DNA from: JBQSUQ01 sp052384575
Lineage (GTDB): Bacteria; Pseudomonadota; Gammaproteobacteria; Enterobacterales; Pasteurellaceae
Assembly: GCA_052384575.1 (NCBI GenBank)
Contig: JBQSUQ010000017.1
Reading direction: 5' to 3' (one strand)
DNA: 64,000 nucleotides
The notes under the pieces are model-generated. The model was not told where the DNA came from. It saw only the letters and a program-made list of their open reading frames with translations, and did not search any database. How positions within the stretch are numbered: position 1 is the stretch's first letter; every line of letters starts with the position of its first letter. Both the position numbers and the translations under genes were made by a program. Below, one piece after another: positions 19,423 through 30,123 of this stretch.

Positions 19423-20439
19423 ATGAACAATTCAAAATCCTCCCGCCATTCGAAACCGACCTTTCAAACTGCGTCGGATAATAAACGTTTCCAAGAACGC
19501 AGCGTTTCAGCGCGTACAGAATTCGCTAAACAGGCTGCGCCGCAGAAAAAACGCAGTAAAAATGGACCGCAGTTTTCCTTTCAAAAAGCAGAGCAACCTA
19601 AGACGTTGATAAAGGAAGGCAATTTTAATGGGGTTCAAGTGCGAGTGAAATCGCAAGCTGAAAGTGCAAAAGTGAAAAAAACAGGGCCTTTATCTCCGCG
19701 TGCGCCTGAGAAAATTAAGAAAAATCGTGCCGAAGAAATGAAGGTGTTTGGAGAAAATGCTTGCTTAACGCTGTTCGCTCAGCGTCCCGAATCTATTGTG
19801 CGCGTGTGGGCAACGGTGGAAATGTCTCATAAAATTGGCGATGTATTCAGTTATTTAGCGGCGAATAAAAAAGCGTATCATGTGGTTGATCGCGAAGAAT
19901 TGGAATTGGTGAGCGGTTCTGAACATCATAATGGCATTTGTATGTTGGTAAAAAAACAACGACCATTTAGTTTGGCAGGTTACTTAGATGTGCCCAAATT
20001 ATCCGATTGTTTGTTGATGTTGGATGGCGTGGCAAATAATCCGCAAAATATCGGCGGCATTGTGCGTACTTGCGCATTTTATGGCGTAAAAGGCATTGTT
20101 ACTAGCTCGCCAGATTTGTTGTTTTCAGCAAATGCAGCGCGTGTAGCAGAAGGCGGATTGGAATATATCAATGTCTTACAAACGGAAGCCATGGACAGCG
20201 CCTTGAGCCAACTGCGTAAAGCAGGTTATCAAATCGTGCATTTGACCAGTGCAAAAAATGCGAAGAATATCCATTCTGTGCGCTTTAACGATAAGGTTGT
20301 TTTTGTATTAGCGCATGAAGGGGAAATGGCAGAAAAGCAAGACGAAGTAGTGAATTTGAGCTTAGCTAATCCATTAAAAATAGGCTTGAATGTGGCGGTT
20401 GCCACAGGCATTTTATTGGCAAAATGGGTGGCGCGTTAA
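19423..20439 (+). CDS. SpoU-family (TrmH/YfiF-like) RNA 2'-O-methyltransferase
   Basis: 338 residues. The first 95 are basic and low-complexity (RHSKPTF, QKKRSKNGPQFS, PRAPEKIKKNR), as in YfiF, likely for RNA binding. Residues 105-175 form the substrate-binding domain (EMKVFGENACLTLFAQRPE). The C-terminal knotted SPOUT domain shows motif 1 (GVANNPQNIGGIVRTCAFYGV), a degenerate motif 2 (VLAHEGEMAE in place of GNEG) and motif 3 (KIGLNVAVATGILLAKW). SAM-dependent ribose methylation of rRNA or tRNA is expected by family; the exact target of YfiF is not established. It is transcribed away from pssA and stops one base before the convergent ferredoxin gene. Confidence 0.9.
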   Translation: MNNSKSSRHSKPTFQTASDNKRFQERSVSARTEFAKQAAPQKKRSKNGPQFSFQKAEQPKTLIKEGNFNGVQVRVKSQAESAKVKKTGPLSPRAPEKIKKNRAEEMKVFGENACLTLFAQRPESIVRVWATVEMSHKIGDVFSYLAANKKAYHVVDREELELVSGSEHHNGICMLVKKQRPFSLAGYLDVPKLSDCLLMLDGVANNPQNIGGIVRTCAFYGVKGIVTSSPDLLFSANAARVAEGGLEYINVLQTEAMDSALSQLRKAGYQIVHLTSAKNAKNIHSVRFNDKVVFVLAHEGEMAEKQDEVVNLSLANPLKIGLNVAVATGILLAKWVAR

Positions 20440-20440
20440 A

Positions 20441-20755
<315 letters not shown>

Positions 20756-20768
20756 TTAAAGGTTAAAA

Positions 20769-21488
20769 ATGAAACAAAAGCAAATCATCCAATTAGCCAT
20801 TGTCGCAATCGCGGTGGTATTCTCGTTTTTTACAGATTGGTTTAATGATAAACCCCAAAAGAATCCCCCTGCGAAACAAGCGGAAAAAGCACAGCATAAG
20901 CCGCAATCTAAACAAAGTGCGGTGAATTCTGACTATGATTTTATCATGCGAAATGATGCGATTGGACCAAATAAACAAGCAAAAACCGATTATTATATGT
21001 TGGCGTTATCTTGGTCGCCGGCTTTTTGTGAAACGCAACAATATCGCAACAGTGGTGATTTACCTGCTTCTGCGCAAATGCAATGTGGTGTTGAGAAAAA
21101 ATATGGCTGGGTGATTCATGGTTTGTGGCCGCAAAGTGCAGTGGCAAAAAGCAGTGCCGATCATCCAAGATTTTGCCAAGGGGATTTGCCTGCGGTAGAT
21201 TATCAAATGATGCAACCCTATTTAGCAGAAAGTCCAAGTTTGCATTTGCTGCAAGGAGAATGGGAAAAACATGGCGCTTGCGCTTTTGATAGTGCGGAAC
21301 AGTACTTTAAAAAACAGCAAGAATTATACCGCACTTTGACCTTGCCTCAGACTGAAATGAGCAAGAAAGAGTTATTCCGTTGGGTGAAGGCTCATAATCC
21401 ACAACTTAAAAATGCTTATCTTGGTGCTAGCCGAGCGGAATTGTTTATTTGTTATGATTTAAATTGGCAAGTGATGGATTGTAAATAA
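20769..21488 (+). CDS. RNase T2 family endoribonuclease (RNase I-like)
   Basis: 239 residues. The N-terminus (KQIIQLAIVAIAVVFSFFTDW) is a signal or membrane anchor, so the enzyme should act in the periplasm. Both catalytic segments of the T2 family are present: CAS1 in GWVIHGLWPQ at about residues 113-122 and CAS2 in GEWEKHGACAF at about 161-171, each with its catalytic His. Several Cys suit disulfides (FCETQQ, QMQCGV, FICYDL, MDCK). By family it cleaves RNA through 2',3'-cyclic phosphates with little base preference and may scavenge nucleotides. A stretch of Lys and Gln (residues 31-50) links the anchor to the domain. Confidence 0.93.
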   Translation: MKQKQIIQLAIVAIAVVFSFFTDWFNDKPQKNPPAKQAEKAQHKPQSKQSAVNSDYDFIMRNDAIGPNKQAKTDYYMLALSWSPAFCETQQYRNSGDLPASAQMQCGVEKKYGWVIHGLWPQSAVAKSSADHPRFCQGDLPAVDYQMMQPYLAESPSLHLLQGEWEKHGACAFDSAEQYFKKQQELYRTLTLPQTEMSKKELFRWVKAHNPQLKNAYLGASRAELFICYDLNWQVMDCK

Positions 21489-21513
21489 ATCAGAATAATT
21501 TGATCTAAAGCAG

Positions 21514-21541
21514 TTACAAGCTACTCATATCTCGTTATAAT
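21514..21541 (+). promoter_or_regulatory. Putative sigma-70 promoter for pgk-fba
   Basis: TTACAA (21514-21519), a 16-base spacer and a perfect TATAAT (21536-21541), about 50 bases upstream of pgk. An AGAGGAAAT ribosome site precedes the start codon. Confidence 0.6.
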
Positions 21542-21591
21542 ACGGCGGATTAGGAAGAATTTTTATTTTTTAACTTTTAAGAGGAAATAGT

Positions 21592-22767
21592 ATGTCAGTA
21601 ATCAAAATGACCGACCTTGACTTAGCAGGTAAACGTGTGTTTATTCGTGCGGATTTAAACGTACCAGTAAAAGACGGTAAAGTAACCTCTGATGCGCGTA
21701 TTCGTGCAACTATTCCAACGCTAAAATTAGCGCTTGAGAAAGGGGCAAAAGTGATGGTGACTTCTCACTTAGGTCGTCCTACAGAAGGTGAATTTAAACC
21801 TGAAGATTCATTACAACCTGTGGTTGATTATTTGAATAATGCGGGTTTAGGCGTGTCTGTACGTTTAGCACAAAACTATTTAGACGGCGTAGAAGTAAAT
21901 GACGGTGAAATCGTTGTTTTAGAAAACGTACGTGTTAATAAAGGTGAAAAGAAAAACGATCCTGAATTAGGTAAAAAATACGCCGCACTTTGCGATGTAT
22001 TTGTTATGGATGCATTTGGTACTGCGCACCGCGCGCAAGCATCAACCTATGGCGTCGCTGAATTTGCACCAGTCGCTTGTGCAGGTCCATTATTAGCCGC
22101 TGAATTAGATGCTTTAGGTAAAGCATTAAAAGAGCCACAACGTCCAATGTTAGCGATTGTTGGTGGTTCAAAAGTATCAACTAAATTAACTGTATTAGAT
22201 TCACTTTCAAAAGTAGCAGACCAATTAATCGTTGGTGGTGGTATTGCAAATACCTTTATTGCAGCAGAAGGCAATAATGTAGGTAATTCTTTATACGAAG
22301 CAGATTTAATCCCTGAAGCACAACGCTTATCTAAAGTAACCAATATTCCAGTGCCAGTGGATGTTCGTGTGGGTAAAGAATTCTCTGAAACAGCTCCGGC
22401 AACAGAAAAAGCTGTAAACGAAGTCGCAGCAGATGAATCTATTTTCGATATTGGTGATAAATCAGCAGAAGAATTAGCGAAAATTATCAAATCAGCAAAA
22501 ACTATTTTATGGAATGGTCCTGTTGGCGTATTTGAATTCCCGAATTTCCGTAAAGGTACTGAAGTGGTGGCAAATGCGATTGCTGAAGCAACAGCAAATG
22601 GCGCATTCTCAATTGCTGGTGGTGGCGACACTTTAGCAGCGATTGATTTATTCGGCATTGCAAACAAAATTTCTTACATTTCAACTGGTGGTGGCGCATT
22701 CTTAGAATTCGTAGAAGGTAAAGTATTACCTGCGGTAGAAATTTTAGAAAAACGCGCAAACGGTTAA
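21592..22767 (+). CDS. pgk: Phosphoglycerate kinase
   Basis: Glycolytic enzyme interconverting 1,3-bisphosphoglycerate plus ADP and 3-phosphoglycerate plus ATP. It has 391 residues. Conserved segments are [18 protein letters not shown] at residues 14-31, [14 protein letters not shown]-type [31 protein letters not shown], the hinge [34 protein letters not shown] and the C-terminal [22 protein letters not shown] nucleotide loops. Ribosome site AGAGGAAA precedes the ATG. It is followed after 87 bases by fba, the usual pairing. Confidence 0.98.
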   Translation: MSVIKMTDLDLAGKRVFIRADLNVPVKDGKVTSDARIRATIPTLKLALEKGAKVMVTSHLGRPTEGEFKPEDSLQPVVDYLNNAGLGVSVRLAQNYLDGVEVNDGEIVVLENVRVNKGEKKNDPELGKKYAALCDVFVMDAFGTAHRAQASTYGVAEFAPVACAGPLLAAELDALGKALKEPQRPMLAIVGGSKVSTKLTVLDSLSKVADQLIVGGGIANTFIAAEGNNVGNSLYEADLIPEAQRLSKVTNIPVPVDVRVGKEFSETAPATEKAVNEVAADESIFDIGDKSAEELAKIIKSAKTILWNGPVGVFEFPNFRKGTEVVANAIAEATANGAFSIAGGGDTLAAIDLFGIANKISYISTGGGAFLEFVEGKVLPAVEILEKRANG

Positions 22768-22854
22768 GAGAGCATAATAGGTAGGTTTTAAACCTACCTT
22801 CTCCCTCATTTATTTTTAACAGTGCAAAAGCACTCAATAAGAAGGAAAAGCAAA

Positions 22855-23931
<1,077 letters not shown>

Positions 23932-23952
23932 TTAGCTAAAATAAGCTAAAAT

Positions 23953-23987
23953 AACACCGCACTTTGTCGTAAAGTGCGGTGTTTTTT
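23953..23987 (+). terminator. Terminator after fba built from an uptake-signal pair
   Basis: AACACCGCACTTT and AAAGTGCGGTGTT pair perfectly around a GTCGT-type loop and are followed by TTTTTT. Confidence 0.92.
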
Positions 23988-24011
23988 CATCTACTTTTAT
24001 GTGAGACGATT

Positions 24012-25280
24012 ATGGATTCCCTCTTGAATTTTATCAAAAATAACAAAATGTTAAGCCTAACGAATTTCGCCGTAGGCTTGTTCTTTTTAACGGTGCTGAT
24101 GTTTAAAGGAAGTCATAATATTGGTTTTATTTTGTTGGCAGTTATCGGCATTTGTTATGCTATTTATTATTTCCTTATTAAACGCAATACATTTGCTCTT
24201 TCAAAGCAAGATAAATGGTTGATGGCGAGTTTCGCTTTTTATGTGTTGATCTTCCTGCTTTCTGTCATCTTTAATGGTGGAAAAATGAGGGAACTGGATA
24301 ATCCAAGCCGCGCTTTATTGGTATTACCTCTAATCATTTTATTTGCCAAGTTTCCTATTCGTTTTTCTATATTGTTGCATTGTATTCCAGCAGGCGCTTT
24401 TATTTCGGGCGTTGTGGCATTAATTCATCGTTTTGTGTTGAATTATTCCCAAGCCTTTCAACATCAAATGCATATTCAGGCCGGTGATATTGCCATGTCT
24501 CTTGGCCTATTTAGCTTAGCCATTGCTCTCTATTTTGCGATTAAAAAATCCAAAAAATACACCGCACTTTATTTGATCGCTTCCTTGTTTGGTGTGTTAG
24601 GCAGTGTGCTTTCGACAGCGCGTGGTGGCTGGGTGGCAATTCCGGTCATTTTGGTGTTAATTCTTTGGACATATCGCCATCAATTAGCTAAGAAATGGTT
24701 GGCTTCTGTTTCATTGGTGATGATTGGATTGATTGCTTTGGCGTTAGCTATTCCACAAACAAAAATGATGTATCGAATTAATCAAGTTGAAAGAGAAGTG
24801 CATGCATATTTTGAAAAAGGGTATGCCAATACATCTTTAGGTGCGAGATTTGATATGTGGAAGAGTGCGATTTTAATGGCACAAGAAAAGCCATTGTTAG
24901 GTTGGGGGACAGCAGGAAGCACAGAGCAACGTAAATTACAGGCGAAACAAAAATTAGTTCACCCTGTTATTGCTCGATTTACCCACGCTCATAACCAATA
25001 TTTAGATGATTTATCTAAACGAGGTATTTTAGGATTAATTGCATTATTGGGGATTTTGGGTGTGCCTTTGTGCTATTTTGCTAAATCCCTTTCATCATCA
25101 AATATTGCGATAAAATTAACCGCACTTTTAGGCACAATTCATGTGGTGGCGGTTGGCTGTTATGGTTTAAGTCAAGGCTTTTTTACCCATAACTCAGGTT
25201 CCATTTTTTACTTTTTGGTAGTGATAATTTTATATGCTAGCTTGAAAAATCAATTAGTTTCTCAATTGGAACTGGATTAA
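24012..25280 (+). CDS. O-antigen ligase (WaaL/Wzy-C) family membrane protein
   Basis: 422 residues from the ATG at 24012; the upstream frame runs through the terminator hairpin and is not coding. About ten to twelve hydrophobic spans are visible, beginning LTNFAVGLFFLTVLMF. A large periplasmic loop between residues of about 255 and 330 carries TSLGARFDMWKSAILMAQ, PLLGWGTAG and FTHAHNQYLDDLSKRG. The R-x(3)-W and HNxYL pattern is the Wzy-C/WaaL signature. By family it transfers a lipid-linked glycan to lipid A-core or polymerises glycan in the periplasm; the acceptor here is unknown. No other glycan genes are adjacent. One uptake signal lies inside each half. Confidence 0.88.
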   Translation: MDSLLNFIKNNKMLSLTNFAVGLFFLTVLMFKGSHNIGFILLAVIGICYAIYYFLIKRNTFALSKQDKWLMASFAFYVLIFLLSVIFNGGKMRELDNPSRALLVLPLIILFAKFPIRFSILLHCIPAGAFISGVVALIHRFVLNYSQAFQHQMHIQAGDIAMSLGLFSLAIALYFAIKKSKKYTALYLIASLFGVLGSVLSTARGGWVAIPVILVLILWTYRHQLAKKWLASVSLVMIGLIALALAIPQTKMMYRINQVEREVHAYFEKGYANTSLGARFDMWKSAILMAQEKPLLGWGTAGSTEQRKLQAKQKLVHPVIARFTHAHNQYLDDLSKRGILGLIALLGILGVPLCYFAKSLSSSNIAIKLTALLGTIHVVAVGCYGLSQGFFTHNSGSIFYFLVVIILYASLKNQLVSQLELD

Positions 25281-25283
25281 AAA

Positions 25284-25306
25284 TAGGGGATAATCTCCCC
25301 TTTTTT
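25284..25306. terminator. Terminator between O-antigen ligase-like gene and dgkA
   Basis: A short GGGGA/TCCCC hairpin with a T6 tail lies between convergent genes. Confidence 0.75.
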
Positions 25307-25307
25307 A

Positions 25308-25667
25308 TTACGCAAAAATCATTAATGCCCAAACGATTGCCATATTCACTAGGGCGATAAATACTGCAGCAGAACCTTGATCTTTAGCGCGACCAGATAA
25401 TTCATGGCGTTCGGTTCCAATGCGATCTACCACACATTCCACCGCACTATTTAATAATTCCGCCACTAAAACCAACAAATAAGCGCCGATCATGAATGCA
25501 ATTTCAAAGCGATCGTCGCCAAGATAAAAGGCGAGGGGAATGGCAAAAATACCCATAAAGAGTTCATGGCGAAAAGCAGCTTCATTTTTCACCGCACTTT
25601 TTAAGCCTTGTAAAGAATAACGGGTTGAATTAATTAAATGGGTAAGTCCAGTTGTTTTATCTGTCAT
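25308..25667 (-). CDS. dgkA: Diacylglycerol kinase
   Basis: 119 residues, the family length. It is a small inner-membrane homotrimer that phosphorylates diacylglycerol with ATP, recycling lipid left by periplasmic glucan and LPS modification. The N-terminal amphipathic helix has NEAAFRHELFM with the family Glu. Three spans follow, with catalytic ELLNSAVECVVDRI near residues 70-83 and SGRAKDQGSAAVF. It starts one base after the relA stop and is the last gene of recO-rlmD-relA-dgkA. Confidence 0.96.
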   Translation of the reverse strand: MTDKTTGLTHLINSTRYSLQGLKSAVKNEAAFRHELFMGIFAIPLAFYLGDDRFEIAFMIGAYLLVLVAELLNSAVECVVDRIGTERHELSGRAKDQGSAAVFIALVNMAIVWALMIFA

Positions 25668-25668
25668 T

Positions 25669-27888
25669 TTATAACCTTTTCACATCAATTAGCCCATCTA
25701 GCTGAGCAAGACGAGCAAGAATTTTGTTGAGCACTTCTAACGTGTTTATTTCAAGTTCCAGTTCCACTGTGGCTAATTGACGTTTGCTATCCAATCGGCT
25801 CGAAATGCCGCTGACGTTAATTTTTTCATTGGCCAATACAGTAGTGATATCTCGTAATAAACCGTTGCGGTCTGTGGCAACAACCCGAATATTGATATGG
25901 AATTTATTGAGGCTTTGATCCCCCCAATTGGTTTCCATAATGCGTTCTGGATTGGCTTGTTGTAGTTCTTTTAACTGTTCGCAATCTGCCCGATGAATAG
26001 AAATACCGCGACCTTGCGTAATATAGCCGACAATTTGATCGCCAGGAATTGGTTGGCAACAACGTGCGATATGGTGCATTAAATTACCAACACCTTCAAC
26101 AACGACATAACCTTTTTTCTCAGATTTTTGGCTAGAATTCACCGCACTTTTCTGTGCGACATGGCGTAGAATTTCTTGATCCGCTTCCTGTGCGGAAGGT
26201 TTGATTAACTTGCTTTGTAAGAAATTAATCAATTGATTTAATTTAATATCGCCGCTGCCAATACCGTTATATAAGTCATCCAGATTTTTTAAGTTATAGC
26301 GAGCTAAACCATATTGTTCTACTTGTTTTAGGCTAAAGTTGAAACGAGTGAGCTCTGCCTCTAAGGCTTCTTTTCCTGCGGGAATATTTTTATCACGATC
26401 CTGTTTTTTAAACCAAGTCATGATTTTAGAACGTGCTTTGCTGGTATGGGTGAAACCACTATTTGGGTTTAACCAATCTCGGCTAGGATTCGGGTTTTTC
26501 TGTGTAATGATTTCGAGCTGATCACCCATTTGTAACTGGTAAGTGAAAGGTACAATACGACCATCCACTTTGGCGCCAATGCAACGGTGACCTACATCAC
26601 TATGGATTGCATAAGCAAAATCTAAAGGGGTTGAACCTGTAGGTAAATCAATAACTTCGCCTTTTGGTGTAAACACATAAACGCGATCATCGAAGACTTG
26701 GCTGCGTACTTCCGCCATAATTTCACTGCTGTCCGCAATATCAGCTTGCCATGCTAACAGTTTACGTAACCATGAAATTTTTTCTTCGTAAGCAGACATG
26801 GTGCCGGTAGAGCCTTCTTTGTATTTCCAATGGGCAGCCACGCCAAGTTCAGCATCATTATGCATTTTTACGGTTCGAATTTGCACCTCAATGGGTTTAT
26901 CGCCTTCTCCCAAAACAACGGTATGAATGGATTGATAGCCATTAGGTTTTGGATTTGCTACATAATCATCAAATTCATCTGGCAAATGTTTAAAGTGCGT
27001 ATGTACAATGCCTAAAGCGGTATAACAATCTTGCAATTTATTCACTAAAATACGAACAGCACGAATATCATAGAGATCTTCGAAATTGAGGTTCTTTTTC
27101 TGCATTTTGCGCCAAATACTGTAAATATGTTTTGGGCGCCCGTAAATTTCGACGTCTTCAATGGATTCTTGTAAATAACCTGAGAGCTGTTGTACAAATT
27201 GTTGAATATATTCTTCTCGTGCGAGACGTTTTTCATTCAGTTTTAAGGCAATAAAGCGATATTGTTCAGGCTGTAAATTACGGAAACAATAATCTTCCAG
27301 TTCCCATTTTAATTGTCCAATGCCTAAACGGTTTGCGAGAGGGGCATAAATATTACTACATTCTTGTGCGGCAATGATTTTTTCTTCTTTTGAATAGCGT
27401 TTATCAGCATCTCGTAGGAAAGTAATGCGTTCTGCTAGTTTAATGATAACGCAACGGAAATCGTCCACCATGGCCAATAACATGCGGCGGATGTTGTCAA
27501 TTTGCGGATTATTATTGGATTGTAAGGTATTGAGTTGGCGAATATTATTCATCTCCAACACACCTTTGACTAATTTACTGATTTTACTGCCAAAATCTTC
27601 TTTGATTTGCTCAAGTGTTACAATTTTGGCATTCACTACTGGGAATAACATGGCGGCGAGTAAAGTATCGCCATCCATATTGAGTCCATGTAAGATCTCC
27701 ACCATTTCTACGCCATCACGCAGATACCAATGACTGTTAAGAAATAACTGTTCGGCATTATCACGTGCATATTGCCACGCATCAAACAACTCTTTCTCTG
27801 TGTGTATTGGTAAATCCAGACTTGCACACCAATGTTGAATGTCAAAGTCTTTTGGATTTAAAAGATGAGATCCACGTACCGCAACCAT
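25669..27888 (-). CDS. relA: GTP pyrophosphokinase (ppGpp synthetase I)
   Basis: 739 residues. This is the ribosome-associated stringent-response enzyme that makes (p)ppGpp from GTP or GDP and ATP on amino-acid starvation. The N-terminal hydrolase-like domain is inactive: LLAAMLFPVVN near residue 80 has FP in place of the catalytic HD of SpoT. The synthetase domain shows EDLYDIRAVRILV and KPNGYQSIHTVVLGEG. A TGS domain follows (VYVFTPKGEVIDLPTGSTPLDFAY), then the Cys-containing conserved region (IARCCQPIPGDQIVGY) and a C-terminal ACT domain (NGLLRDITTVLANEKINVSG). All domains are in order and intact. It is nine bases downstream of rlmD. Confidence 0.97.
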   Translation of the reverse strand: MVAVRGSHLLNPKDFDIQHWCASLDLPIHTEKELFDAWQYARDNAEQLFLNSHWYLRDGVEMVEILHGLNMDGDTLLAAMLFPVVNAKIVTLEQIKEDFGSKISKLVKGVLEMNNIRQLNTLQSNNNPQIDNIRRMLLAMVDDFRCVIIKLAERITFLRDADKRYSKEEKIIAAQECSNIYAPLANRLGIGQLKWELEDYCFRNLQPEQYRFIALKLNEKRLAREEYIQQFVQQLSGYLQESIEDVEIYGRPKHIYSIWRKMQKKNLNFEDLYDIRAVRILVNKLQDCYTALGIVHTHFKHLPDEFDDYVANPKPNGYQSIHTVVLGEGDKPIEVQIRTVKMHNDAELGVAAHWKYKEGSTGTMSAYEEKISWLRKLLAWQADIADSSEIMAEVRSQVFDDRVYVFTPKGEVIDLPTGSTPLDFAYAIHSDVGHRCIGAKVDGRIVPFTYQLQMGDQLEIITQKNPNPSRDWLNPNSGFTHTSKARSKIMTWFKKQDRDKNIPAGKEALEAELTRFNFSLKQVEQYGLARYNLKNLDDLYNGIGSGDIKLNQLINFLQSKLIKPSAQEADQEILRHVAQKSAVNSSQKSEKKGYVVVEGVGNLMHHIARCCQPIPGDQIVGYITQGRGISIHRADCEQLKELQQANPERIMETNWGDQSLNKFHINIRVVATDRNGLLRDITTVLANEKINVSGISSRLDSKRQLATVELELEINTLEVLNKILARLAQLDGLIDVKRL

Positions 27889-27897
27889 ACTTTTTCC

Positions 27898-29211
27898 TTA
27901 TTTTTTCTCAAAAAGAGAGATACTTTCCAAATGTCCCGTATGGGGAAACATATCGATCATTGCGACTTTTTTCAGTTGGTAACCTGAATGTAATAACATG
28001 TCGGCATCACGCACTAATGTAGCGGGATTACAAGATACATAAAGGATTTTTTCTGCCTGTAATTCACATAACCCATTGATCGCAAAAGCTGCACCACTAC
28101 GTGGTGGGTCTAACAAAATCTTATTGAAAGACTGCTGCGCCCATGCTTGATTTAAAAAAGGTTGATCCAAATTACCTTGATAAAATTCGACATTCAAACA
28201 AGCATTTCGTTCCGCATTTTTTTGTGCTTTTTGCACCATATTAAAAACGCCTTCAATTCCCACCGCACTTTTCACTTTTTGGCTGATCGGCAAGGTGAAA
28301 TTTCCCATGCCACAGAATAAATCTAACACGCAATCGTTATTTTTCAAATCCAACCAATCCAATGCAGTTTGCACCATTTGTTTGTTAAGTGCTTCATTAA
28401 CTTGAATAAAATCACGAATATCAAATTGTAATTTTAAGCCTGCAATGTCGTATTCAGGGGGCTCACCAGATAAATGTTCAATATCTTCATCATTTTGCAC
28501 AAATAACATGAGTTGATGTTGTTGCGCAAATTGGAGCAATAAAGTGCGGTCAATTTCTGCTAAGTTTTGACTGTGGCGTAACAAGAAGGCAATGCCATTA
28601 TCTGCCAAGGTGAGTTCCACATGACCTAACAATTTGGGCTGTGAAAATTGGCGTAGCACTTGAATTAATTCGGGCAACAACGCTTGTAATGGCGATTCAA
28701 TTACATGGCATTGTTGAATGTTCACAATTTGTGAATCGCCTTTTTGTCGAAAGCCAATGTCAAGTTGTTTTGTTTTGGGATTAAAGCGAATACTGAGGCG
28801 TAAACGGCGGCGATATTGCCAAGGTTCGCCGACCAACATCGGCATGAGATTAATTTTTTCTGTCTGTAATTTTTGTAATTGCTTAAATAAGGCGTTTTGT
28901 TTGGTTTGGCGTTGTAATTCGATGGGAATATGTTGCATTTGGCAACCACCACATTGTGCATAATGTGAGCATAGTGCTTGTTGGCGTAATGGACTAGTTT
29001 GCAGGATTTTGCTTGTGGTCGCGCGTCCATATTGGCGTTTTTCTTCTAACACATTTGCCAATACTTTTTCTTGTGGCAGTGCATTTTCGACAAACCATGT
29101 TTTACCATTTAGTTTTGCCACGCCTAGCCCTTGATAATCTAAATTTGTGATATCAAGCGTTAAGTGCGGTGCTTTTTTTTGTTGTTTTGTCGGTGTGTAG
29201 AATAACGCCAT
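27898..29211 (-). CDS. rlmD: 23S rRNA (uracil-1939-C5)-methyltransferase
   Basis: 437 residues. SAM-dependent enzyme that makes m5U1939 in 23S rRNA, carrying an iron-sulfur cluster. The N-terminal TRAM domain spans residues of about 15-75 (LDYQGLGVAKLNGKTWFVENALPQE). The cluster Cys are in CSHYAQCGGCQM near residues 82-93, with a fourth in QQCHVIES. The SAM domain has VLDLFCGMGNFTLP, then LLDPPRSGA, and the catalytic Cys in LYVSCNPATLVRD. The C-terminal MIDMFPHTGHLESI is the family end. It lies between recO and relA with gaps of eight and nine bases. Three uptake signals lie within it. Confidence 0.96.
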   Translation of the reverse strand: MALFYTPTKQQKKAPHLTLDITNLDYQGLGVAKLNGKTWFVENALPQEKVLANVLEEKRQYGRATTSKILQTSPLRQQALCSHYAQCGGCQMQHIPIELQRQTKQNALFKQLQKLQTEKINLMPMLVGEPWQYRRRLRLSIRFNPKTKQLDIGFRQKGDSQIVNIQQCHVIESPLQALLPELIQVLRQFSQPKLLGHVELTLADNGIAFLLRHSQNLAEIDRTLLLQFAQQHQLMLFVQNDEDIEHLSGEPPEYDIAGLKLQFDIRDFIQVNEALNKQMVQTALDWLDLKNNDCVLDLFCGMGNFTLPISQKVKSAVGIEGVFNMVQKAQKNAERNACLNVEFYQGNLDQPFLNQAWAQQSFNKILLDPPRSGAAFAINGLCELQAEKILYVSCNPATLVRDADMLLHSGYQLKKVAMIDMFPHTGHLESISLFEKK

Positions 29212-29219
29212 AGTTTAGA

Positions 29220-29924
29220 TTACTTCATAGAAAATTGTTGTATAAATAATTCTCGGCTTTTCAATGGTTTATCGCCTAAATAAGGTTTAAGTGCCATTCG
29301 AGTAAAACGTTTTGCCGCTTGTAGCACCTCTGGATTATCAAAAGATAACTGAGCAAAAGCCTGTAAATCTCGTCCATAAAACGTCAAATTATCTTTAATC
29401 AAAGAGGCAATAAAGCCTTTTTCTTCACGATAACGATAAGTCATATTTTCATCAACAGGTAATCCTGAACCTGCACAATGGTTAAAATCCACGCCGTAAC
29501 CCAAAATTTGTAATAATTGGAACTCAAAAGTGCGTAATGCAGGTTCCACTTGTTCCGATACCGCAAGCTGCGTTAAACAATCTAAATAATATTGAAATAA
29601 CAAGGGATTTGGCGCTTCCAACTCGATTACTCGGCATAATAATTCGTTGACATAAAATCCACTAAATAGTGCTACCTGCTGTAATGGCAGCGCAATGGAA
29701 GCGGGTTCTGCTTTGGTTAAGGTTTTCAGTCCGCCTTTGCCTGACCAGCGTAATAGCAGAGGGGTAAAGGGTTGTAGAATACCTTTCCACGCAGAACGTT
29801 TTGCGCGCGCGCCTTTTGCAATAACAGTTAAACGCCCCGCTTCTTCAGTGAAAAGATCCACTAACAAACTGGTTTCGCTATAAACTTTCCGGTGGAGGAC
29901 AAATCCACGTTGTAGATTTTCGAT
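29220..29924 (-). CDS. recO: DNA repair protein RecO, apparently starting at a non-standard ATC codon
   Basis: RecO binds DNA, anneals SSB-coated strands and loads RecA with RecR in the RecFOR pathway. Homology runs from (I)[20 protein letters not shown] through [22 protein letters not shown] (OB fold), [20 protein letters not shown] and [11 protein letters not shown] to the C-terminal helices, about 234 residues and the right size. No ATG, GTG or TTG precedes the conserved LQRGF. The codon where family members start is ATC (29924-29922), placed eight bases after GGAG. The first usual start is TTG at 29867, which would remove about 19 residues including the first OB strand and has no ribosome site. 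A point change or base error of ATG to ATC would explain it. It heads the operon with rlmD, relA and dgkA. Confidence 0.85.
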   Translation of the reverse strand: MENLQRGFVLHRKVYSETSLLVDLFTEEAGRLTVIAKGARAKRSAWKGILQPFTPLLLRWSGKGGLKTLTKAEPASIALPLQQVALFSGFYVNELLCRVIELEAPNPLLFQYYLDCLTQLAVSEQVEPALRTFEFQLLQILGYGVDFNHCAGSGLPVDENMTYRYREEKGFIASLIKDNLTFYGRDLQAFAQLSFDNPEVLQAAKRFTRMALKPYLGDKPLKSRELFIQQFSMK

Positions 29925-30112
29925 GATGGCTTCTCCGCTTGCAAATTCCGTTGCTATTTTATCAGAAATTTCACCGCACTTTTAGTGCTATTTCATCATA
30001 AAGGAGTGCGAAATACTCCAATTATAGATTAATAACCAAATGAAATAAGATGGTGCTAAAAGTTATTGGCAACCTGATGTGGCTTATTTGCATAATACAG
30101 CTATTAAAGTTC

Positions 30113-30120
30113 AAGGAGGT
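30113..30120 (+). promoter_or_regulatory. Consensus ribosome binding site
   Basis: AAGGAGGT, fully complementary to the 16S rRNA tail, lies four bases before the ATG at 30124. It fixes the start of the YeeE-like gene and rules out the upstream frame start at 30079. Confidence 0.85.
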
Positions 30121-30123
30121 TTT

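Noticed and set aside
30000..30112. Riboswitch or leader RNA before the sulfur transporter
   Set aside because: I saw no recognisable aptamer motif or terminator stem in these bases.
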